A stretch of 64,000 bases of DNA from Canicola haemoglobinophilus (GCF_002015075.1 NZ_MUXZ01000006.1:14805-78804); one strand, 5' to 3'; positions 17,047 to 27,149 are shown, numbered from the stretch's first letter. Made by a program: numbers and translations. Notes: generated by a model from the sequence alone, not told the origin.

Positions 17047-18091
17047 AACTTCAGCAAACGCAGCTGTAGTTTATCAACAAGATGGCACTAAAGTAGAAGT
17101 GGGCGGCTCTATTCGTTTACATTTAAACAAAAAAACTGACAAACGTGCAGACCTATCAGACAATGGTTCTCGTATCATTGTTAAAGGTTCTCATGATTTA
17201 GGTGAAGGCCTTTCTGTATTAGGTTACACTGAATTAGGTTTTGCGGGCGAATTAGGTAGCGGTGGCGTAACAACTCGTCGTTTATATGCAGGTGTAGCGC
17301 ATAAAGATATTGGTACTTTAACTTTTGGTAAACAATTAACCACTGCAGATAACTTCGGTGTTGCAGATCCAACATATCCATTTGGTGGTGTTTGGGCGAG
17401 CTTCCAGAAAGGTAGTGCATATAATGCACTTGTAGCAGAATTTACAAAAGTTATGGAAGCTAATAAAGCTCAAGATAATAAAACCAAAAAGGATAATTAT
17501 GCAGAAGCAAAACATGGCTTAGAGCTTGTCAACGCATTAACTAGTAACCATTTTGTTACTGAGAGCAACAAAGTTATCAAATTCCAATCTAAGAGCTTTA
17601 ACGGTTTCTCTGTAGGTGCTGACTATGTATTTGGTGACTCAGATAAAACTAAAGTAAACAACAATGCTTACATCCTTGGCTTATTCTACGACAATACTTT
17701 CGATGGCGTAAATGTGAAAGCGGAAGTAGGTTATACATACAGAAAACTTGCTGAAGATGTGAAAGCGAAATCTTTCAAAACAGGTTTGGGTGTGGGTGCT
17801 AACGGTTTATTCGTTGGTGTTGACTACGCAAGAACAAAAATTACAGATGTGAAAGCAGTTCATGCATTCCAAGTGGGCGCAAATTATCAATTTACAGAAA
17901 TGGCGAAAGTATATTCAGCATATCGCTATACAAAATTTGATGAGATTAAAGAAAAAGGCTTTGCATTCGGTGTGGGATACAAACCACATAAATTGGTTGA
18001 AACTTTCGTAGAGTACAATACTTTCAAAGTGTCAAACGTAAAAGCAAAACGTGACAATGCATTATACTTAGGTGCACGTGTTCACTTCTAA
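17003..18091 (+). CDS. outer-membrane porin, P2/OmpH-type general porin (right copy)
   Basis: 362 residues, with the same signal peptide and first mature residues (AAVVYQ) as the left copy. Barrel strands include YAGVAHKDIGTLTFGKQL and the C-terminal ALYLGARVHF with terminal Phe. Unlike the left copy it has a long Lys/Glu/Asn-rich stretch around residues 140-195 (AQDNKTKKDNYAEAKHG), probably a surface loop. Strand-by-strand similarity to the left porin is limited outside the ends, so pore and surface properties should differ. It is transcribed away from the left copy and followed by a near-identical terminator. Confidence 0.9.
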   Translation: MKKTLIALAVAAVAATSANAAVVYQQDGTKVEVGGSIRLHLNKKTDKRADLSDNGSRIIVKGSHDLGEGLSVLGYTELGFAGELGSGGVTTRRLYAGVAHKDIGTLTFGKQLTTADNFGVADPTYPFGGVWASFQKGSAYNALVAEFTKVMEANKAQDNKTKKDNYAEAKHGLELVNALTSNHFVTESNKVIKFQSKSFNGFSVGADYVFGDSDKTKVNNNAYILGLFYDNTFDGVNVKAEVGYTYRKLAEDVKAKSFKTGLGVGANGLFVGVDYARTKITDVKAVHAFQVGANYQFTEMAKVYSAYRYTKFDEIKEKGFAFGVGYKPHKLVETFVEYNTFKVSNVKAKRDNALYLGARVHF

Positions 18092-18119
18092 TAGTCAGAA
18101 ACTAATGTCTTTAACAATT

Positions 18120-18148
18120 GACCCGTACAAAAGTGCGGGTCTTTTTTT
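18120..18148 (+). terminator. terminator of the right porin gene
   Basis: The GACCCG/CGGGTC stem with a T8 tail matches the left porin's terminator in inverted orientation, including the uptake-like loop. Confidence 0.88.
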
Positions 18149-18183
18149 CTATTTTTTGAGTTGATAATTATCAATAAGAATTC

Positions 18184-18192
18184 ACCGCACTT
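18184..18192 (-). repeat. DNA uptake sequence upstream of mltG
   Basis: ACCGCACTT, the reverse complement of the 9-base Haemophilus uptake core AAGTGCGGT, followed by the usual T-run. Intergenic. Confidence 0.85.
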
Positions 18193-18244
18193 TTCCCTTA
18201 GCTATGATAAACTTATTTCTCTTCTTTTAAGCCCGTTATTTGTT

Positions 18245-19285
18245 ATGAAAAAATTTTTATTTATTTTATTGTTGCTTGCTTGTTGTGTTTCTGGCGGTAT
18301 GTTTTGGGCATATTGGCAAATCAATGAATTTGTAAAGCAACCTGTTAATGTTAAAGAAGAACAACTTTTAACTGTTTCTCGAGGAACGACTGGTAATAAA
18401 CTCGCTACATTATTAGAAAATGAAGGTTTACTTGAAAATGGTAAATGGCTACCTTGGTTACTTAAATTAAAACCTGAATTAAATAAAATTAAAGCTGGCA
18501 CTTATTCCTTAGCGAATGTAAAAAATATTCAAGATTTACTTGATGTGCTTAATCAAGGTAAAGAGGCACAATTTAACGTTCAGTTTATTGAAGGACAACG
18601 TTTTCAAAACTGGCGTAAAAGTTTAGAAAAAGCACCGCATTTACAGCAAACGTTACAAGGAAAATCTGAGCAAGAGATTTTTGCTTTGTTAGATTTGCCT
18701 GATTATTCAAAAGCTATTCATGAATGGAAAAATCTTGATGGCTGGTTATATCCAGATACTTATAGTTATACCCCAAACTCCACGGATTTAGCCTTATTAA
18801 AACGTGCGGCAGATCGTACTATAAAAGCATTAGATCAGGCTTGGCAGCAAAGAGAGGCTAATTTACCACTGAAAGATCCTTACGAAATGTTAATTCTAGC
18901 TTCTATTGTGGAAAAAGAAACCGCACTCAGTTCGGAACGAGCGAAAGTCGCTGGTGTTTTTGTTAATCGCTTAAATAAACAAATGAAATTGCAAACGGAT
19001 CCCACGGTAATTTACGGTATGGGTGAGGAGTACAAAGGTAATATCCGCAAAAAAGATTTATCAACGCCAACACCTTATAATACTTATGTTATTGACGGCT
19101 TACCGCCAACACCGATTGCTATGGTAAGTGAAGAAAGTTTGTTGGCAGTGGCTAAGCCAGAACAGCATGACTATTTATATTTTGTCGCTGATGGAAATGG
19201 TGGGCATAAGTTTAGTAAAACCTTGGCAGAACATAATCGTGCCGTGCAAGAATATTTGCGTTGGTATCGTTCTCAATCAAAATAG
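18245..19285 (+). CDS. mltG: endolytic murein transglycosylase MltG (YceG)
   Basis: 346 residues from ATG 18245 ([14 protein letters not shown]), close to the 340 of E. coli MltG. One N-terminal membrane helix anchors a periplasmic domain with a LysM-like part and the catalytic YceG block [17 protein letters not shown], whose glutamate cleaves glycan strands. [12 protein letters not shown] and [14 protein letters not shown] are further family motifs. MltG cuts nascent peptidoglycan and sets strand length. The order mltG-tmk-holB-ycfH is the same as in E. coli. An upstream in-frame extension to 18161 is rejected, as the membrane anchor begins right after this ATG. Confidence 0.95.
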   Translation: MKKFLFILLLLACCVSGGMFWAYWQINEFVKQPVNVKEEQLLTVSRGTTGNKLATLLENEGLLENGKWLPWLLKLKPELNKIKAGTYSLANVKNIQDLLDVLNQGKEAQFNVQFIEGQRFQNWRKSLEKAPHLQQTLQGKSEQEIFALLDLPDYSKAIHEWKNLDGWLYPDTYSYTPNSTDLALLKRAADRTIKALDQAWQQREANLPLKDPYEMLILASIVEKETALSSERAKVAGVFVNRLNKQMKLQTDPTVIYGMGEEYKGNIRKKDLSTPTPYNTYVIDGLPPTPIAMVSEESLLAVAKPEQHDYLYFVADGNGGHKFSKTLAEHNRAVQEYLRWYRSQSK

Positions 19286-19294
19286 TGAAATCGC

Positions 19295-19927
19295 ATGAAA
19301 ACAGGAAAATTTATTGTTATCGAAGGCTTAGAAGGTGCGGGGAAAAGCACCGCACTTGAAGTTGTTGTGGATACGTTGCAGCAATTTGGCATTAAGGACG
19401 TTGTTTTTACCCGTGAGCCTGGCGGTACGCCTTTAGCGGAGAAATTGCGTCATTTGATTAAACATGAAGTAGAGGAGCCTGTAACAGATAAAGCCGAATT
19501 GTTGATGTTATATGCGGCTCGTATTCAGTTGGTGGAAAATGTGATCAAGCCAGCCTTGGCACAAGGTAAGTGGGTCGTGGGGGATCGTCATGATTTATCT
19601 TCGCAGGCTTATCAAGGTGGTGGTCGAGGATTAGATCAGAATTTAATGGCGACACTGAAAAGTGCGGTGCTAGGCGAGTTTAAACCTGATTTCACCTTAT
19701 ATCTTGATGTTGATGCTGAAATTGGTTTAGCGAGAGCAAGAGGGCGTGGTGCTTTGGATCGTATTGAGCAACAAAATTTAGATTTTTTCCACCGCACCCG
19801 AGCAAGATATTTACAATTAGTGCAACAAGATCCTCAAGCGGTTTTAATTAATGCGGAGCAATCTATTGAGCTAGTGAGCGAAGATATTCGTCAAGCTGTA
19901 CAAAAATTTATCGAAGAAAATGCATAA
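19295..19927 (+). CDS. tmk: thymidylate kinase
   Basis: 210 residues. The P-loop [11 protein letters not shown], the dTMP-contacting [11 protein letters not shown] and the [16 protein letters not shown] motif identify thymidylate kinase, which phosphorylates dTMP to d[15 protein letters not shown] is the lid region. It begins 9 bases after mltG and overlaps holB by 8 bases. Uptake sequences lie at 19349-19357 and 19660-19668. Confidence 0.96.
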   Translation: MKTGKFIVIEGLEGAGKSTALEVVVDTLQQFGIKDVVFTREPGGTPLAEKLRHLIKHEVEEPVTDKAELLMLYAARIQLVENVIKPALAQGKWVVGDRHDLSSQAYQGGGRGLDQNLMATLKSAVLGEFKPDFTLYLDVDAEIGLARARGRGALDRIEQQNLDFFHRTRARYLQLVQQDPQAVLINAEQSIELVSEDIRQAVQKFIEENA

Positions 19928-20909
19928 TTTATATCCTTGGTTACAACCTTATTATCAACAAATTCTGCAACCTTTTTTACTAGGAAAAGGGCATCATGCG
20001 TTGCTGTTTAAAGCGGAGCAAGGTATTGGTGCAGAGCAATTAATTGAGAATATTGCTGCTTGGTTAATGTGCCAACAAACTGAGGACTCTCAACCTTGCG
20101 GGCATTGCCATAGTTGTGCTTTGTTTCAAGCTGGCAATCATCCTGATTTTTATCGTCTTGAACCTATCGAAAACAAGGATATTGGCGTTGAGCAAGTACG
20201 AGAAATTAATGAAAAAGTCAGTCAATTTGCACAACAAGGCGGAAATAAAGTGGTGCTTATTCGTCAAGCAGATCGTTTAACCGAAAGTGCCGCCAATGCG
20301 TTGCTCAAAACCTTGGAAGAACCAAGAGCACAAACTTATTTTTTATTACAAGTGGATTTTTCCGCAAGGTTGTTAGCGACCATTTATAGTCGTTGTCAGG
20401 CATGGATTATTAATACTCCAAAAGTGGAGCTAGGACTTGCTTGGTTGCAACAGTATCGGCAGGAAAATATAGCAGATTTACAAACCGCACTTCGTATTAA
20501 TTATAATCGTCCATTGCTCGCTTTAGCTTGTTTAGAGCAAGGCTTATTAGAAAAACGCACAGCATTTTTACGTCAATTTTGGGTGTTTTATATTCGCCGT
20601 TCTCCTTTGGAATTATTACCGCACTTTACAAAAGAAGACGTCTTTTTACAGTTAGATTGGATTAGTGCATTTTTACATGATGTGCTTAAAGAAAAGTTAG
20701 GCATCCAACAAGGTTGGATAAGCCAAGATTTAGCTCGAGGCATTTTGCAATTTAATGAACAGCAAAGTGTGGAAGGCTTACTAAAAGCCAATCAAATTAT
20801 GCAAAAAGTGCGGTTGGATTTAACCCAAATAAATGGGGTTAATCAGGAATTAATTTTATTAGATGGACTAACCCGTTTAGTCACAGATGTATTTGAAAGA
20901 AAAGAATAG
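19920..20909 (+). CDS. holB: DNA polymerase III delta' subunit
   Basis: 329 residues. The AAA+ core has a relaxed P-loop region ([15 protein letters not shown]) and the zinc-binding cysteines in [16 protein letters not shown] (about 51-66). [20 protein letters not shown] is the conserved clamp-loader segment. Delta' is the stator of the clamp loader and lacks ATPase activity, which fits the missing lysine in the P-loop. Its start overlaps the tmk stop, indicating translational coupling. Three uptake sequences lie inside. Confidence 0.93.
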   Translation: MHNLYPWLQPYYQQILQPFLLGKGHHALLFKAEQGIGAEQLIENIAAWLMCQQTEDSQPCGHCHSCALFQAGNHPDFYRLEPIENKDIGVEQVREINEKVSQFAQQGGNKVVLIRQADRLTESAANALLKTLEEPRAQTYFLLQVDFSARLLATIYSRCQAWIINTPKVELGLAWLQQYRQENIADLQTALRINYNRPLLALACLEQGLLEKRTAFLRQFWVFYIRRSPLELLPHFTKEDVFLQLDWISAFLHDVLKEKLGIQQGWISQDLARGILQFNEQQSVEGLLKANQIMQKVRLDLTQINGVNQELILLDGLTRLVTDVFERKE

Positions 20910-20917
20910 GAAAAAAG

Positions 20918-21700
20918 ATGTTTATTGTTGATAGCCATTGTCATCTTGACGCTTTAGATTATGAAAATTTACACAAAGATATTGCTGATGTTGTGAATAA
21001 GGCAAAACAGCGAGATGTTAAACATCTATTGGCTATAGGTGTAACATTGAGCCGTTTTGAACAGGCTTATGCGCAATTAGCGCCATTTCAAGAAGTTTCC
21101 CTTGCTTGTGGTGTGCATCCTTTAGATTTAGATGATGAGCCTTTTGATTACCAACGCTTATTGCGTTTGGCGCAAGATGAAAAAGTCATTGCCATAGGTG
21201 AAATGGGATTGGATTATTATTACAGCCTTGAAAACAAGGCATTGCAACAATCCGTTTTCGCTCAGCAAATAGAAATTGCTAATCAACTGGCGAAACCTGT
21301 AATTGTGCATACACGTTCAGCTCGGGAAGATACTATTGCTATTTTGCGAGAAAATAATGCACAAAAGTGCGGTGGTGTTTTGCATTGTTTTACAGAAAAT
21401 TGGGATATGGCAAAGCAAGCCTTGGATTTAGGTTTCTATATTTCCATTTCAGGCATTATTACTTTTAAGAATGCGGAAGAATTGCGTGATGTGGTACGTC
21501 AGGTACCATTAGATCGTTTGTTGGTGGAAACTGATAGCCCTTACTTAGCACCTGTGCCTTATCGTGGTAAACAAAATCAACCAGCTTATACTCGTGAGGT
21601 TTGTGAATATGTTGCAACATTGAAAGGTTTATCTGCTGAAGATTTTGCGCAAATTACTACACAAAACTTCGAGCGTTTATTCAAGATTAATGTACAATAA
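20918..21700 (+). CDS. ycfH: TatD-family metal-dependent hydrolase YcfH
   Basis: 260 residues. [10 protein letters not shown] gives the first metal-binding His-x-His, IGEMGLDYY the glutamate, PVIVHTRSA and GVLHCFTE the later histidines, and [14 protein letters not shown] the terminal aspartate block. The family is a TIM-barrel metal hydrolase; TatD itself acts as a DNA exonuclease. The position after holB matches E. coli ycfH. Physiological substrate uncertain. Confidence 0.92.
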   Translation: MFIVDSHCHLDALDYENLHKDIADVVNKAKQRDVKHLLAIGVTLSRFEQAYAQLAPFQEVSLACGVHPLDLDDEPFDYQRLLRLAQDEKVIAIGEMGLDYYYSLENKALQQSVFAQQIEIANQLAKPVIVHTRSAREDTIAILRENNAQKCGGVLHCFTENWDMAKQALDLGFYISISGIITFKNAEELRDVVRQVPLDRLLVETDSPYLAPVPYRGKQNQPAYTREVCEYVATLKGLSAEDFAQITTQNFERLFKINVQ

Positions 21701-21727
21701 AGCGTCTATTTATTGAGGGATTTACTG

Positions 21728-22255
21728 ATGAGAAAAGTGTTTAAGAAAATATTTTTAACTTTGTTATTGTTATTCCACGGCTTTTTATTTGCTGTGGTGA
21801 ATTATGTTACGCCTCATTATGAAGTGACGAGAGTGACGGGGGTAGAGGTTAAGCGTGTTGATAAAGATGGACCTATTACCAAAGCAAACCCAGCAGATGG
21901 TCCAACTCGTGATGTGTATTATATTTACACGCAAAAACCGAATGAGGAAAAAGTCATGGTGTATCGTAATGAAGATACACGCTGGAGTTTTCCATTTTAT
22001 TTTAAATTTGGCTCTGCAGATTTACAGGCAAAAGCGCAAAGTTTTTCCGTTGATCATAAGTTAGTCGAAGTTAAATATTATGGCTGGCGTTTAGTGATGT
22101 TTGACGAATTTCGCAACGCAGTATCAGTTAAAGAAGTAACGGCTGATGAAGGCGTTTCACATTCTATTTTGGCTTATATTTTGTATGCCTTTTTATTGAT
22201 TAGCTTATTTTTCTCTGTGCAATTTGTGCGTGGTTGGTTTGATAGTGAGAAATAA
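21728..22255 (+). CDS. DUF1523-type membrane protein
   Basis: 175 residues from ATG 21728, chosen because GAGGGA lies 8 bases before it. An N-terminal membrane helix (FLTLLLLFHGFLFAVVNYV), a soluble middle domain with VYYIYTQKPNEEKVMVYRNE and RWSFPFYFKFGSADLQ, and a C-terminal helix (SILAYILYAFLLISLFFSV) give a protein anchored at both ends. It resembles the DUF1523 family, whose function is unknown. It follows ycfH after 27 bases and ends in a hairpin. Confidence 0.75.
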   Translation: MRKVFKKIFLTLLLLFHGFLFAVVNYVTPHYEVTRVTGVEVKRVDKDGPITKANPADGPTRDVYYIYTQKPNEEKVMVYRNEDTRWSFPFYFKFGSADLQAKAQSFSVDHKLVEVKYYGWRLVMFDEFRNAVSVKEVTADEGVSHSILAYILYAFLLISLFFSVQFVRGWFDSEK

Positions 22256-22273
22256 TTCCCAATTTGGACAATA

Positions 22274-22303
22274 AGCCTCTATGTTAATTAGAGGCTATTT
22301 TGA
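22274..22303 (+). terminator. hairpin between DUF1523 gene and ytfL
   Basis: An 8-bp perfect stem (AGCCTCTA with TAGAGGCT), a 7-base loop and ATTTTGATTTT after it fit a terminator closing the mltG operon. Confidence 0.7.
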
Positions 22304-22321
22304 TTTTAGGCATTGAAGGTT

Positions 22322-23611
22322 ATGAGTATATTACAAGCAATATTGATTATTATTGGTTTAATTATTATAAGTGCGGTGGTTTCTGCGGCAGAAATTTCTT
22401 TAGCTGGCGCACGTAAATTAAAATTGCAAACCTTGGCGAATGAAGGTGATAAGCGAGCAATGCAAGTTTTAAAATTGCAAGAACATCCGGGGCGCTTTAT
22501 TACTGTGGTACAAATCGGTTTAAATATGGTGGCAATTTTTGGCGGTATTGTGGGCGAAAGCGCTATTCGCCCATTCTTACAAGACATATTGAGCCATTAT
22601 ACTCAAGCCACTTGGTTGGAAAGTGCGGCATCTTGGTTGGCTTTTATTTTAGTAACTATTTCTTTTGTTCTTTTTGCTGATTTAATGCCAAAACGTTTAG
22701 CGATGATCAGTCCAGAAAAAGTGGCATTATCAACAGTCAGCATCATGTCTTTTTGTATTTTTATCTTTAAACCTTTAGTTTTGATCTTTGACACTATTGC
22801 GAATGGTATTTTTCGTTTATTGGGGATTTCTACTGTGCGAGAGGACAGCATGACTTCGGAGGATATTGTCGCCATTGTTGATGCGGGCGCTGAGGCTGGC
22901 GTGTTAAAAGCGCAGGAACATTATTTGATTGAAAATATCTTTGAAATGCAAGAGCGTACAGTGACATCCACCATGACAACTCGTGAAAATATTGTATTTT
23001 TAGACCGCACTTTTGATCGTGAGCAAGTGATTACCACCATTAAAAATACGCCACATTCCAAATTGCTTATTTGTGATCATGGGTTAGATAAAATCTTAGG
23101 TTACGTGGAAAGTCATAATTTATTGACCTTGTATTTGCAAGAACAGCAAGTTTCTTTAACTGAACCTAGAATTTTACGTAAGGCATTGTTTATTCCTGAT
23201 ACTCTTTCTCTATATGAAGTATTGGAGTTGTTTAAATCTTCTGGTGAGGATTTTGCAGTAATCGTCAATGAATATGCGCTTGTAGTGGGTATTGTTACGT
23301 TAAATGATGTGATGAGTATCGTAATGGGGGAACTTGTTTCTAATGAAGAAGAGCAAATTATTCGCCGAGATGAGACCTCTTGGTTAATTGATGGGGCAAC
23401 CCCATTGGAGGATGTAGCTCGTGCGCTAGAAATTGCAGAATTCCCTAGGGAAGAAAATTACGAAACAATCGGCGGATTTATGATGTATATGTTGCGTAAA
23501 ATTCCGAAAAAGACTGATTTTGTTTTATATGACAGATATAAATTTGAAATTATTGATACTGAGAACTTTAAGATTGATCAGTTAATGGTATCTCTAAGAC
23601 AGGATATTTAA
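22322..23611 (+). CDS. ytfL: CNNM/CBS/CorC-HlyC family inner-membrane protein YtfL (PaeA)
   Basis: 429 residues from ATG 22322; the AAGG just upstream supports this over an earlier TTG. A CNNM membrane domain (about 1-190, with VVSAAEISLAGARKLKLQ and FVLFADLMPKRLAM) precedes a CBS pair (TMTTRENIVFLDR, FAVIVNEYALVVGIVTLNDV) and a C-terminal CorC/HlyC domain (IGGFMMYMLRKIPK). The overall match is to E. coli YtfL, reported as the polyamine exporter PaeA. It stands between a hairpin and a bidirectional terminator, so it is likely a single-gene unit. Confidence 0.87.
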   Translation: MSILQAILIIIGLIIISAVVSAAEISLAGARKLKLQTLANEGDKRAMQVLKLQEHPGRFITVVQIGLNMVAIFGGIVGESAIRPFLQDILSHYTQATWLESAASWLAFILVTISFVLFADLMPKRLAMISPEKVALSTVSIMSFCIFIFKPLVLIFDTIANGIFRLLGISTVREDSMTSEDIVAIVDAGAEAGVLKAQEHYLIENIFEMQERTVTSTMTTRENIVFLDRTFDREQVITTIKNTPHSKLLICDHGLDKILGYVESHNLLTLYLQEQQVSLTEPRILRKALFIPDTLSLYEVLELFKSSGEDFAVIVNEYALVVGIVTLNDVMSIVMGELVSNEEEQIIRRDETSWLIDGATPLEDVARALEIAEFPREENYETIGGFMMYMLRKIPKKTDFVLYDRYKFEIIDTENFKIDQLMVSLRQDI

Positions 23612-23619
23612 TCTGAGAA

Positions 23620-23652
23620 AAAGTAGGGCGAAATAAAAATTTCGCCCTTTTG
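23620..23652. terminator. bidirectional terminator between ytfL and satP
   Basis: The stem AGGGCGAA/TTCGCCCT with an 8-base loop is flanked by A-rich and T-rich tails between two convergent genes. Confidence 0.88.
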
Positions 23653-23669
23653 GTATCTTCTATACAGAA

Positions 23670-24239
23670 TTATTTTTTAGGTTCGCCAATAGGCAATACA
23701 GTTCTGCCAAAACTTTCATTAATAATATCCGCAGCAGCTAAATAGAATGCTAAAAGTGCGGTCAATAAACCAAAGTTTCCACCAATTTGGCTAAGGCTGT
23801 GATTGCCTGTGAAATCGCCAGCTGCAAGCAAATAGAATGTGATTGTTAATGCGAGGAAAATCGCTTGTAATGCACGTGCTTTTGCTAACGTACCGATAAA
23901 CATCATTAATGTGAATGTTCCCCACGCAGTTAAATACCAACCAACGAAAGGTAAAGTTACGCCTTGTGTGAAAAACACTTTAAATAAAGCAAAAGTCCAC
24001 CAGAATGCACCGTAGCTAGTGAAGGCAGTGAAACCAAAAGTGTTACCTTTTTTGTATTCAAACATACCTGCGATCATTTGAGTTGTTCCACCGAAAGCAA
24101 AGCCCATTGCGAGTACTAAGCCTAAGTTTTCTGCACCGAATGTACCATTATTAATTAAGCTTAATAACCAAGTTGTTAATGCAAATCCACATAAGCCCAA
24201 TGGCGCAGGATTAGCTAAATTGTCTTTTGTTGCTGACAT
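23670..24239 (-). CDS. satP: acetate/succinate-proton symporter SatP (YaaH)
   Basis: 189 residues with six predicted membrane helices. NPAPLGLCGFALTTWLL near the start is the signature of the GPR1/FUN34/YaaH family. GGTTQMIAGMFEYKKGNTFGFTAF is the second conserved block. It moves acetate or succinate with protons across the inner membrane. It is divergent from adhE with 254 bases between, which fits a fermentation theme. An uptake sequence lies at 23754-23762. Confidence 0.93.
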   Translation of the reverse strand: MSATKDNLANPAPLGLCGFALTTWLLSLINNGTFGAENLGLVLAMGFAFGGTTQMIAGMFEYKKGNTFGFTAFTSYGAFWWTFALFKVFFTQGVTLPFVGWYLTAWGTFTLMMFIGTLAKARALQAIFLALTITFYLLAAGDFTGNHSLSQIGGNFGLLTALLAFYLAAADIINESFGRTVLPIGEPKK

Positions 24240-24386
24240 TGTTTGTCCTTTAATTGAGTAAATAAAAAAAAGGCGCTATTATCTATGATTTTATTGTATA
24301 AATAAAGGGCTTGTTACATTAAAAAACATCAAGTTAAAATCCTTTTAAGTATTTGTAAAATAAACGTTTTAATCCTATTTTTATGC

Positions 24387-24400
24387 TTGATCTAGATCAT
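24387..24400. promoter_or_regulatory. FNR-like box in the satP-adhE intergenic region
   Basis: TTGAT-CTAG-ATCAT matches the FNR consensus TTGAT-N4-ATCAA in nine of ten core bases. Its centre is about 100 bases before the adhE start. With CATAAC at 24425-24430 as a -10 it would sit near -41.5, the usual activating position. Confidence 0.65.
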
Positions 24401-24493
24401 GTCTTATACTGAATTTTTAACTTGCATAACTCCAAGTGATTATAATTTACTCCAGTTAAATTATTAAATTTTTTTAAACTTTTAGGAGAAAAC

Positions 24494-27121
24494 ATGATGA
24501 ATAATGCGGTTGAAAATACGCTAAGTCCAGCTCAAATCGAGGTTAATAGCTTAGTTGAAAAAGGCTTGATTGCTTTAGAAGAATTCCGCCAATTGAACCA
24601 ACAACAAGTGGATTATATTGTTGCTAAGGCATCTGTAGCAGCGCTAGATAAACATGGTGTGTTAGCTATGCACGCCTATGAAGAAACTGGGCGTGGAGTT
24701 TTTGAAGATAAAGCGACAAAAAATCTTTTCGCTTGTGAGTATGTCGTAAATAATATGCGCAATTTAAAAACTGTTGGCGTTATCAGTGAGGATGACGTTA
24801 CTGGTATTACAGAAATTGCGGATCCTGTTGGTGTTGTGTGTGGGATTACGCCAACGACTAACCCTACATCGACAGCGATTTTTAAATCCCTTATCGCATT
24901 GAAAACACGTAATCCAATTGTTTTCGCATTTCACCCTTCAGCACAACAATCTTCTGCTCATGCAGCACGTGTTGTTTATGAAGCTGCGGTTGCGGCTGGC
25001 GCACCTAAAAACTGTATTCAATGGATTGAAAAGCCATCAATGGAAGGAACTGCGGCATTGATGAAACACCCAGGAATTGCCACTATTTTGGCGACTGGTG
25101 GTAATGCGATGGTTGAGGCTGCTTATTCTTGTGGTAAACCCGCACTTGGGGTTGGAGCTGGAAACGTGCCTGCTTATGTAGAAAAAACCGCAGATATTAA
25201 ACAAGCGACCCATGATATTGTAATGTCGAAATCCTTTGATAACGGGATGATTTGTGCTTCCGAGCAAGCTGCTATTGTTGATGCTGAAGTTTATGATGAA
25301 TTTGTTGCTGAAATGAAATCTTATGGCGTGTATTTCGTGAATAAAAAAGAAAAAGCCATGTTAGAAGAATTTATTTTTGGCGTGAAAGCAAATAGTGCAA
25401 ATTGCGGTGGTGCAAAATTAAATGCTAATGTTGTGGGTAAACCTGCTACTTGGATTGCGGAGCAAGCTGGATTTACTGTTCCGGAAAAAACCAATATTTT
25501 GGCGGCAGAATGTAAAGAAGTTGGCGAAAAAGAGCCTTTGACACGTGAAAAACTTTCTCCTGTATTAGCTATTTTAAAATCAAACTCTACGGAGCAAGGA
25601 TTTGCTTTATCTGAAGCGATGGTAAATTTTCATGGCTTAGGTCATTCTGCTGCTATCCATACAAAAGATGCTGATTTAGCAAAACAATATGGCGAAAGAG
25701 TGAAGGCAATTCGTGTTATTTGGAATTCACCTTCAACCTTTGGTGGTATTGGCGATGTGTATAACTCTTTCCTTCCTTCATTGACTTTAGGTTGTGGTTC
25801 CTATGGTAAGAACTCTGTGGGTAACAACGTAAGTGCGGTCAATTTATTAAATATTAAACGAGTAGGAAGACGGAGAAATAATATGCAATGGTTTAAAGTG
25901 CCTTCAAAAATCTACTTTGAACGTGATTCAATTCAATATTTACAATCCATGAAGGGTATGGAACGTGTTGTGATTGTAACGGATCGCACTATGGTTGATT
26001 TGGGCTTTGTAGAAAAAATCGCAAATCAAATTACTGCTCGTGGCAATCATGTGACATATCAATTATTTGCTGATGTCGAGCCAGATCCAAGTATCGAAAC
26101 AGTGCGCCGTGGTGTTGAGCTTATTCGTAGTTATAAACCCGATACCATTATTGCGTTAGGCGGTGGTTCATCAATGGATGCGGCTAAAGTAATGTGGTTA
26201 TTCTATGAGCAACCTGAAGTAGATTTCCGTGATTTAGTACAAAAATTTATGGATATTCGTAAACGTGCGTTTAAATTCCCACAATTAGGGCGTAAAGCTC
26301 GTTTTGTAGGAATTCCGACAACATCAGGTACAGGTTCGGAAGTGACGCCATTTGCAGTAATTACTGAGGGAGATAAAAAATATCCAATTGCAGATTATTC
26401 ATTAACTCCAACAGTTGCCATTGTTGATCCAGCTTTAGTTATGACCGTGCCTTCACATGTTGCAGCAGATACGGGTTTAGATGTGTTAACCCATGCAACA
26501 GAGGCTTATGTTTCTGTTTTAGCTAATGACTTTACTGATGGTTTAGCGTTACAAGCAATTAAATTAGTATTTGAAAACTTAGAAAAATCAGTGAAAGAAA
26601 AAGATGAGTATGCTCGTGAGAAAATGCACAATGCCTCAACCATGGCGGGTATGGCATTTGCGAATGCGTTCTTAGGCATGAACCATTCTTTAGCACACAA
26701 AATTGGTGGTCGTTTCCATACGCCACACGGACGTACTAATGCGATTTTGATGCCACACGTTATTCGTTATAACGGTACTCGTCCACAAAAAACAGCAACT
26801 TGGCCAAAATATAATTACTATAAAGCTGATGTGAAATACCAAGAAATTGCTCGTATGCTTGGTTTACCTTGTGCAACAGCAGAAGAAGGAGTGAAATCAT
26901 TTGCACAGGCTTGTCATGATTTGGCGGCTCGTGTTGGTATTAAAATGTCTTTCAAAGAGCAAGGAATTGATGAACAAACATGGATGAACGCTCGTCGTGA
27001 AATCGCTTTACTTGCCTTTGAAGATCAATGCTCGCCAGCAAATCCTCGTTTGCCAGTAGTATCTGATATGGAAGTCATTTTAACCAATGCTTATGAGGGT
27101 TATGATCCAACTAAATACTAA
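24494..27121 (+). CDS. adhE: bifunctional acetaldehyde-CoA/alcohol dehydrogenase AdhE
   Basis: 875 residues in two enzymes. The N-terminal aldehyde dehydrogenase (about 1-445) has the catalytic cysteine in SFDNGMICASEQ and the NAD loop GVGAGNVPAYVEK. A linker leads to an iron-dependent alcohol dehydrogenase (about 455-875) with GGGSSMDAAK, PTTSGTGSEVTPFAV and the iron-ligand block GMNHSLAHKIGGRFHTPHG. AdhE converts acetyl-CoA to ethanol, regenerating NAD+ during fermentation, and forms long spirosome filaments. Ribosome site TAGGAGAAAAC. An upstream FNR-like box fits anaerobic induction. An uptake sequence lies at 25831-25839. Confidence 0.96.
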   Translation: MMNNAVENTLSPAQIEVNSLVEKGLIALEEFRQLNQQQVDYIVAKASVAALDKHGVLAMHAYEETGRGVFEDKATKNLFACEYVVNNMRNLKTVGVISEDDVTGITEIADPVGVVCGITPTTNPTSTAIFKSLIALKTRNPIVFAFHPSAQQSSAHAARVVYEAAVAAGAPKNCIQWIEKPSMEGTAALMKHPGIATILATGGNAMVEAAYSCGKPALGVGAGNVPAYVEKTADIKQATHDIVMSKSFDNGMICASEQAAIVDAEVYDEFVAEMKSYGVYFVNKKEKAMLEEFIFGVKANSANCGGAKLNANVVGKPATWIAEQAGFTVPEKTNILAAECKEVGEKEPLTREKLSPVLAILKSNSTEQGFALSEAMVNFHGLGHSAAIHTKDADLAKQYGERVKAIRVIWNSPSTFGGIGDVYNSFLPSLTLGCGSYGKNSVGNNVSAVNLLNIKRVGRRRNNMQWFKVPSKIYFERDSIQYLQSMKGMERVVIVTDRTMVDLGFVEKIANQITARGNHVTYQLFADVEPDPSIETVRRGVELIRSYKPDTIIALGGGSSMDAAKVMWLFYEQPEVDFRDLVQKFMDIRKRAFKFPQLGRKARFVGIPTTSGTGSEVTPFAVITEGDKKYPIADYSLTPTVAIVDPALVMTVPSHVAADTGLDVLTHATEAYVSVLANDFTDGLALQAIKLVFENLEKSVKEKDEYAREKMHNASTMAGMAFANAFLGMNHSLAHKIGGRFHTPHGRTNAILMPHVIRYNGTRPQKTATWPKYNYYKADVKYQEIARMLGLPCATAEEGVKSFAQACHDLAARVGIKMSFKEQGIDEQTWMNARREIALLAFEDQCSPANPRLPVVSDMEVILTNAYEGYDPTKY

Positions 27122-27149
27122 GTTTTATATTTATTAAGGTTTGTTAGTT

